Source: Pseudomonadota bacterium (GTDB taxonomy: Bacteria; Pseudomonadota; Gammaproteobacteria; Burkholderiales; Thiobacillaceae). Taken from it: a DNA stretch of 64,000 nt. The notes under the pieces are model-generated. The model was not told the origin of the DNA, did no database searches, and saw nothing but the letters and a program-made list of their open reading frames with translations. The stretch is taken from contig JAKQCX010000021.1 of the NCBI GenBank assembly GCA_029558905.1, positions 1-64,000 of the forward strand, read 5' to 3'. Shown here in pieces: positions 57,562 to 64,000 of this stretch (position 1 is the first letter of the stretch; every line of letters starts with the position of its first letter). Made by a program: the position numbers and the translations under genes.

Positions 57562-59064
57562 ATGTCTTTTGCCGAACTGGGGTTGAACCCCCTCGTATTG
57601 AAGTCCCTGGAGACCACCGGTTATGCCTGTCCCACACCGGTCCAGCGCCAGGCCATCCCCGCTGCCCTGGCAGGTCGGGACCTGCTCGTCTCCAGCCACA
57701 CCGGCAGCGGCAAGACCGCCGCCTTCCTGCTGCCCAGCCTGCACCGGCTGGCGGAGTCCGCGTTATCTCCGGAAGGCGGGAAGTCTCAGGGGCCACGCCT
57801 GCTGGTACTGTGTCCCACGCGGGAGTTGGCCCAGCAGGTGGAAAAGCAGGCCCGCACCTATGGCAAGGGCCTGCGGCGACTGCGCAGTGCCTGCCTGGTG
57901 GGGGGCGCTGCCTTCGGGCCCCAGTTCCAGGCCCTGAAGGCTCATCCAGAGATTTTGATCGCCACCCCGGGTCGCCTCATCGATCACCTGGAGCGGGGTC
58001 GCATCGATTTCTCCCACCTGGAGGTCCTGGTGCTGGACGAGGCGGACCGCATGCTGGACATGGGGTTTGTGGAGGACATCGAGAACATCGTGGCGCGCAC
58101 CCCCGAGTCCCGCCAGACCCTGCTGTTTTCCGCCACCCTGGATGGCAGCGTGGCCCGCATCGCGCGGGAGATGACCCGTGATCCGCAACGCATCGAGGTG
58201 GCCATCCAGGCGGAACACAAGGCCAACATCGACCAGCGCCTGCTGTTCGTCGATGACGTGGGCCACAAGCATCGCCTGCTGGACCATCTGCTGCGGGACG
58301 CGGGCCTGACTCAGGCCGTGGTGTTCACCGCCACCAAGCGCAGTGCCGAGGATCTGTCGGAAAGCCTGCTGGAGCAGGGCTTCAGTGTCGCCGCCCTGCA
58401 TGGCGACATGCCACAGCACAAGCGCAACCGCACCCTGCAGCGCCTGCGCGAGGGCATCACCCGGGTGCTGGTGGCCACCGACGTGGCCGCTCGCGGCATC
58501 GATGTGGTGGGCATCAGCCACGTCATCAACTTCGACATCCCGCGCCAGGTGGAAGACTACGTACACCGCATCGGCCGCACGGGCCGGGCCGGGCGCACGG
58601 GCATGGCCTATACCCTGGTGCATGGCAAGGAGCGGGGTCTGGTGCGCGACATCGAGCGCTACACCGGCGAGAAGGTGAGGATCGACGTGATCCCGGGCCT
58701 GGAGCCCCGTGCGCGCATCGACCACGAGCCGCGCCGCAAGTCGGCCAGCGATTGGAAGACCCGGCCCGGGGAAGCCTGGCGGGGCAAGCCCCGGGCCGGC
58801 CAGCCTTCGGGTCTGGGGCCGGGCGCCGGCGGCGGCGCGGGATGGCAGGGCAGGGAACGGTGGCAGACCGCCGAACGGGGCACCACGCATCGTGGGAGCA
58901 GGCCCCAGGGCCCGGTCCAGTCGCGTGATGCACGTCCGGAGCAGTCCTGGGCCCGGCCCTCGGGTGACAAGTCCGGCTGGAAGAAGGGCAACAGCTGGAC
59001 CAAGGGCGGCAGCTGGGGTGAGCGGGGCTTCAGCGGCACCCGGCGCGGCCGTGGCGACGCTTGA
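57562..59064 (+). CDS. DEAD-box RNA helicase, RhlE-like
   Basis: A 500-residue ATP-dependent RNA helicase: Q motif PTPVQRQAIP, SHTGSGKT, CPTRELA, TPGRL, DEADRMLDMGF, SATL, and the second-lobe RGIDVVGISHVINFD and HRIGRTGRAGRTG motifs. The last about 130 residues are a Gly/Arg/Trp/Lys-rich low-complexity tail (repeats like SWTKGGSWG), typical for RNA-binding tails that help substrate capture. Such helicases act in ribosome assembly and RNA decay. ATG 57562 follows AAGGAGAGG. Confidence 0.93.
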   Translation: MSFAELGLNPLVLKSLETTGYACPTPVQRQAIPAALAGRDLLVSSHTGSGKTAAFLLPSLHRLAESALSPEGGKSQGPRLLVLCPTRELAQQVEKQARTYGKGLRRLRSACLVGGAAFGPQFQALKAHPEILIATPGRLIDHLERGRIDFSHLEVLVLDEADRMLDMGFVEDIENIVARTPESRQTLLFSATLDGSVARIAREMTRDPQRIEVAIQAEHKANIDQRLLFVDDVGHKHRLLDHLLRDAGLTQAVVFTATKRSAEDLSESLLEQGFSVAALHGDMPQHKRNRTLQRLREGITRVLVATDVAARGIDVVGISHVINFDIPRQVEDYVHRIGRTGRAGRTGMAYTLVHGKERGLVRDIERYTGEKVRIDVIPGLEPRARIDHEPRRKSASDWKTRPGEAWRGKPRAGQPSGLGPGAGGGAGWQGRERWQTAERGTTHRGSRPQGPVQSRDARPEQSWARPSGDKSGWKKGNSWTKGGSWGERGFSGTRRGRGDA

Positions 59065-59079
59065 GCGCCGTGGGGCCTC

Positions 59080-60661
<1,582 letters not shown>

Positions 60662-60698
60662 TCCGGAGGGCATCGATCGGACCTGTACAGGAGGAGCC

Positions 60699-61604
60699 AT
60701 GACACCCATCACCCGTATCCTCGCCGCCACGGACTTTTCCGCTCCCGCGCGGCATGCCATGGCGCGGGCCTTTCAGGTGGCCGCGGACATCGGCGCCCGC
60801 ATGGAACTCAGCCACGTGTTGGGACAAGGCCCACTGGAGGGGCTGCGCCGCCTGCTGGGCATGGAAGCCGCGCGCGTGGAGGCCTACATCCTGGAGCGCG
60901 CGCGTGAAAATCTGGAGTCCCTGGCGCGGGAAGTGGGGCAGCCCCATGGTCTGGACGCCGGCATCCATCTGGCGGCCGGCACCGTGCTGCGCACCCTGCT
61001 GGAGCAGGCGGACGAGCTGGATGTGGGGCTGGTGGTGGTGGGGGCCAAGGGTGAGGACTACCTGGGCCGTCTCTTGCTGGGCACCACGGCGGAACGCCTG
61101 TTGCGCCGTACCACCCGGCCCGTGCTCATGGTGCGCCAGACGCCGCACGAGGGCTATCGCCGGGTGCTGGTGCCGGTGGATTTTTCCGCCTGGTCCATCC
61201 CCTCCATCCAGTTGGCCCGCGCCGTGGCCCCCAGGGCCGAACTGCTGATGATACACGCCTTCGAGGCGCCCTTCGAGTCCAAGCTGCACTACGCCAGCGT
61301 GGCAGAGTCGCTGATCGACCGATACCACGCGGCAACCCGGCGGGAGGCCCAGGCCGATCTGGATGCGCTGGTCCTGCGCGCGGGATTGCAGGCCGAACAG
61401 GTGAGCGCCCGGGTCGTGCACGGCCCCACCAGCCGGGTCATCCTGGCCCAGGAGCAGGAGCGGGACTGCGACCTCATCGTCATGGGCAAGCATGGCCAGG
61501 GCGTCATGGAGGAGCTGCTGCTGGGCAGTGTCACCAAGCACATCCTGGCGGAGGCGACGAGCGACGTACTGGTGGCCAGCGCGCGCATGCGGGAGGACGG
61601 CTGA
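60699..61604 (+). CDS. Tandem universal stress protein (two Usp domains)
   Basis: A 301-residue cytoplasmic protein with two UspA domains (5-148 and 152-298). Each ends in the ATP-binding pattern: GAKGEDYLGRLLLGTTAERLL and GKHGQGVMEELLLGSVTKHIL. Such tandem Usps are associated with stress survival and energy limitation. The ATG follows AGGAGG at about 60690. It is 37 bp after tgt. Confidence 0.92.
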   Translation: MTPITRILAATDFSAPARHAMARAFQVAADIGARMELSHVLGQGPLEGLRRLLGMEAARVEAYILERARENLESLAREVGQPHGLDAGIHLAAGTVLRTLLEQADELDVGLVVVGAKGEDYLGRLLLGTTAERLLRRTTRPVLMVRQTPHEGYRRVLVPVDFSAWSIPSIQLARAVAPRAELLMIHAFEAPFESKLHYASVAESLIDRYHAATRREAQADLDALVLRAGLQAEQVSARVVHGPTSRVILAQEQERDCDLIVMGKHGQGVMEELLLGSVTKHILAEATSDVLVASARMREDG

Positions 61605-61622
61605 GGGCAGTCCGTTCCAGGC

Positions 61623-61650
61623 AAAAAAACAGGTGGCCTGGGCCACCTGG
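61623..61650 (-). terminator. Terminator of the MscS-like gene
   Basis: On the minus strand CAGGTGGCC pairs with GGCCACCTG (61630-61638 with 61641-61649), followed by a run of seven Ts (A-run 61623-61629 on the plus strand). It lies about 135 bp downstream of the MscS-like gene stop. Confidence 0.75.
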
Positions 61651-61783
61651 AAAATTCGCAATCACTTGCGACCGTTCTGACTGCTGCAGCTTCCGCGGCA
61701 CACCCGCGTGCGCCATGAAACGCAGCTACATCGTACGTGTCCGACGTGCCTCCGCAATCTGTAGGCCCGCGTACGGGGAACCC

Positions 61784-62461
61784 TTACAGCGGTGGACGGT
61801 TTTGCTGCCAGGTCCGGATGCGCTCGGCCGCCCATTCCCGGCCCCCCAGGCCGAAGGCCAGGGCCAGGGCCAGCACCAGCCCACCAAAGACGATGGCGAA
61901 GGCCAGCCGCAGCATCTGGGAACCGATGGCCAGCTGCTCCAGGGCCATGAACAGGGCAAACACCTGTATGGCGTACTCCACGCCGGTACTGATGGTGAGG
62001 GCGCCGGGGGCCTTCATGCCATTCAGCCAGGCGAAGGTCAGACGGTTCAGGAAGCGGGACAGCAGGGTGCCCAGCACCAGCACCAGAATGGCCACGACGA
62101 TGTTGGGCAGGTAGAGCACGGCGCGGTTGGCCAGTTCGGCCACCGCATTCAGACCCAGGCTGTTGGCGGCGGATACGGCCATCACCAGCAGCACGAGCCA
62201 GTAGAAAACCCCGGCGATGAGGCCGGCCAGGGAAACCTCCATATCGGCCTGGCGCAACAGTGCCTCCAGACCGGATTTTTCCGCCAGGCGTGCGAAACCC
62301 AGGGCATCCAGGGCGCGCTTGATGCCCGCGCGCAGCAGGCGCGCCAGCAGCCAGCCCGCCAGGAAGAGGAACAGGGCGGCCAGCAGCTTGGGCAGGAACA
62401 GGGCGACCTGCGACCAGAAGGTCTGCAGGGATGTCATGAACAGGTCAATCTGATTTTGCAT
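61784..62461 (-). CDS. MscS-like/TM-helix membrane protein
   Basis: A 225-residue membrane protein with four to five TM helices and the repeated amphipathic TM_helix pattern (PNIVVAILVLVLGTLLSRFLNRL) seen in mechanosensitive-channel-related proteins such as CmpX. It lacks the MscS cytoplasmic beta domain. It overlaps the end of the MarR gene by 17 bp on the same strand, suggesting joint control. Confidence 0.82.
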   Translation of the reverse strand: MQNQIDLFMTSLQTFWSQVALFLPKLLAALFLFLAGWLLARLLRAGIKRALDALGFARLAEKSGLEALLRQADMEVSLAGLIAGVFYWLVLLVMAVSAANSLGLNAVAELANRAVLYLPNIVVAILVLVLGTLLSRFLNRLTFAWLNGMKAPGALTISTGVEYAIQVFALFMALEQLAIGSQMLRLAFAIVFGGLVLALALAFGLGGREWAAERIRTWQQNRPPL

Positions 62462-63035
62462 GCGGTGTCCTCTTGAGGGGGGGATGGTCAGACCGGGGCA
62501 GGACAGGCGCGTGCCGGCTTGCCAGGGGCCGCAGCGCGGCCCGGTCCTCGCGGAAAGGCAGGGCCTGTATCAGAGGGCGCAGGGCCTGCACGAGCTGATC
62601 CAGGGCGGCGTCGGGCAGCTGGCCGAGGGCCGACATGAGCGCGCCCTGGGCGTGGTCGGGCACGGCCTGGATCAATCGCTTGCCGGCCTCGGTCAGCGTG
62701 TGGCCGGCGGGGCGGTCCAGCAGCGCAGGCAGGGCAGTGACCAGGCCCTCGTCGGCCAGCTCGATCAGCATGGTTTCGGCGGTATTGCGGTGTACCGCCA
62801 TGGCCTTGGCCAGGTCCACCGCGCGCAGGCCAGGCATCTGACGCAGCTCCCACAGGGCCCAGAGCCTGGCCGGATCCATGCCCGCGTGACTGCGCGCCCA
62901 GTCGGCATGCCGTTCCACCGCATCCATGAGCACGCGGAACAGCTTGATCGCGCCCCGCATGGTCTCCTTGCGGCGCGCGCGTACCACCTGGGGATCCTCC
63001 ATATGATCGTAATGCGTATATTTGGTGTGGCGCAT
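62445..63035 (-). CDS. MarR-family transcriptional regulator
   Basis: A 196-residue winged-helix repressor type: recognition-helix region LRAVDLAKAMAVHRNTAETMLIELADEGLV, wing RPAGHTLTEAG, and flanking dimerisation helices. The ligand is unknown. ATG 63002 (MEDPQVV) is an alternative start 11 residues in. It precedes and overlaps the MscS-like gene by 17 bp, so that gene is a likely target. The C-terminal 30 residues are basic and Pro-rich. Confidence 0.85.
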   Translation of the reverse strand: MRHTKYTHYDHMEDPQVVRARRKETMRGAIKLFRVLMDAVERHADWARSHAGMDPARLWALWELRQMPGLRAVDLAKAMAVHRNTAETMLIELADEGLVTALPALLDRPAGHTLTEAGKRLIQAVPDHAQGALMSALGQLPDAALDQLVQALRPLIQALPFREDRAALRPLASRHAPVLPRSDHPPLKRTPHAKSD

Positions 63036-63122
63036 GGCGGGGCATTCTCGGACAGCGCCCCAGGGCCTTCATCCGGACCCACACGTACGGGAAAACCTTA
63101 CAAGCTGCCTGCAGTCCCGGCG

Positions 63123-63740
63123 TCAATCCCTGGCGCCGGTCTGTGCCTCCAGGCACAGGCGCACCAGATCGGGCAGACTGCGGGCCTGCATCTTTTCCAT
63201 CATGCGCGCTTTGAACACCTCCACCGTGCGGGGGCTGATGTCCAGCTCGGCGGCGATGTCCCGGTTGGGCTTGCCGGCCACGGCCAGCTCCATGACCTGG
63301 CGTTCACGTTCCGACAGCCGGGCCATGCGCGCCACGATCTCCTGGGTATGGGCCTCGGCCGCGGACTGACGTGCGTCGCGGGCCAGGGCCTCACGCACCG
63401 CGTCGATGAGGGCCTCCTCCGCGTAGGGTTTTTCCAGGAAATCCACCGCCCCGGATTTGAGGGCCGCCCGCGCGTGCGCGATGTCGCCATGACCGGTCAG
63501 GAAGACGATGGGCAGACGTGAGCCACGCGTCACCAGGGCGTGCTGCAGGCCCAGGCCGTCCATGCCTCCCATGCGCAGATCGAGCAGCAGGCAGCCACGC
63601 CAGTCCGGCTGCCAGGCCGCCAGGCAGGCCTCGGCGCTGGCAAAGGCACGGCAGCGCCAGCCGCGGAAATTGAGCAGCAGGGCGAGGGAATCGCGCACCG
63701 CCTCGTCGTCGTCAACGATATAGATGGTGGGATCCAGCAT
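63123..63740 (-). CDS. FixJ-type two-component response regulator
   Basis: A 205-residue regulator: receiver domain (1-120) with acidic pocket VDDDEAVRD, phospho-acceptor Asp in LLLDLRMGGMDG and the FLEKPYAEEALI switch Lys, followed by a LuxR-type helix-turn-helix (LSERERQVMELAVAGKPNRDIAAELDISPRTVEVFKARMMEKM). It is immediately downstream (3 bp) of the partial histidine kinase and forms a FixL/FixJ-like pair. Targets are unknown. Confidence 0.92.
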   Translation of the reverse strand: MLDPTIYIVDDDEAVRDSLALLLNFRGWRCRAFASAEACLAAWQPDWRGCLLLDLRMGGMDGLGLQHALVTRGSRLPIVFLTGHGDIAHARAALKSGAVDFLEKPYAEEALIDAVREALARDARQSAAEAHTQEIVARMARLSERERQVMELAVAGKPNRDIAAELDISPRTVEVFKARMMEKMQARSLPDLVRLCLEAQTGARD

Positions 63741-63743
63741 GAT

Positions 63744-64000
63744 TCAAACCTCGGGATTGACCGGCAGGGTAAAACAAAGCTGCGTGGGGTAGGGGCTTTC
63801 CAGCCAGAGCGTGCCGCCATGGGCCTCCACCAGGGTGCGGCTGATGGCCAGCCCCAGGCCCATGCCGTCGGGCTTGCTGGTGACGAAGGAGTCGAACAGC
63901 CGTTCCTGCATGTCCGGGGCGATGCCCGGTCCGTTGTCGCGTACGCGAAAGCGCAGGTGCGCGGCATCCACGCGTGCCACGTCGATGTGGATCTCGCGCT
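63744..64000 (-). CDS. Sensor histidine kinase, C-terminal part (cut by right window edge)
   Basis: About 85 C-terminal residues of a HATPase_c domain: N box remnant, VRDNGPGIAPDMQERLFDSFVTSK (G1/F boxes) and GMGLGLAISRTLVEAHGG (G2 box). The sensor and phospho-acceptor domains lie beyond the edge, so the signal cannot be told. It lies just upstream of the FixJ-type regulator. Confidence 0.9.
   Translation of the reverse strand, partial: REIHIDVARVDAAHLRFRVRDNGPGIAPDMQERLFDSFVTSKPDGMGLGLAISRTLVEAHGGTLWLESPYPTQLCFTLPVNPEV

Overview
This is a 64 kb piece of a high-GC proteobacterial chromosome. Gene order points to Betaproteobacteria: leuS-lptE-holA-proA-nadD-rsfS, xseB-ispA-dxs-folE2, EI24-acpS-nagZ, lysC followed by tRNA-Ser, and a DUF2863-type protein, a family I associate with that class. 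A phosphoribulokinase of the Calvin-cycle type suggests an autotroph. Periplasmic nitrate reductase (NapAB) together with oxygen-dependent HemF suggests a facultative lithotroph that respires oxygen and can use nitrate. A Thiobacillaceae or other Nitrosomonadales-like organism would fit, but this is inference from gene content, not a species call.

Region 1 (1-3.97 kb) is the decayed end of a mobile island. It holds an IS5-type transposase cut by the window edge, a short RadC-like protein, an unknown 208-residue protein, a HicB/HicA toxin-antitoxin pair, and a broken SNF2-like helicase that has two frameshifts and lost its 3' half. The helicase stops next to the 3' end of tRNA-Arg(ACG), a classic integration site. 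Two related hairpin leaders precede the 208-residue gene and the helicase.

Region 2 (3.9-29.7 kb) is mostly housekeeping: tRNA-Arg, tRNA-Ser, lysC, ybiT, a lipoprotein, ubiD and an ankyrin protein. A long minus-strand block follows (dusB-fis-purH, then purD-tsaC-hemF and an unusual 1107-residue penicillin-binding protein). Next come an MltB-like transglycosylase, rnk with a small EF-G-like protein, a ChaN-PDZ protein overlapping an M1-type peptidase, queD, and a LapD-like c-di-GMP receptor beside a thioredoxin-LapG fusion that lacks the LapG catalytic cysteine.

Region 3 (29.8-46.4 kb) has phosphoribulokinase divergent from the leuS-lptE-holA-proA-nadD-rsfS operon, napAB, an MFS exporter, glucokinase, a PAS-GGDEF protein with a degenerate active site, and a glutamine amidotransferase.

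Region 4 (46.5-64 kb) has folE2, dxs, ispA and xseB, then a tightly overlapping minus-strand operon (EI24 protein, acpS, nagZ, cation efflux, DUF2863, family-5 uracil-DNA glycosylase). It ends with tRNA-Leu(CAA), queA, a RhlE-type helicase, a DUF192 protein divergent from tgt, a tandem universal stress protein, a MarR regulator with an MscS-like membrane protein, and a FixJ/FixL-type two-component pair cut by the right edge.

The most unusual items are the Cys-to-Ser thioredoxin-LapG fusion beside its LapD partner, the GTPase-less mini EF-G protein downstream of rnk, the ChaN-PDZ/M1 peptidase pair, and the oversized penicillin-binding protein with a large insertion inside its transpeptidase domain.
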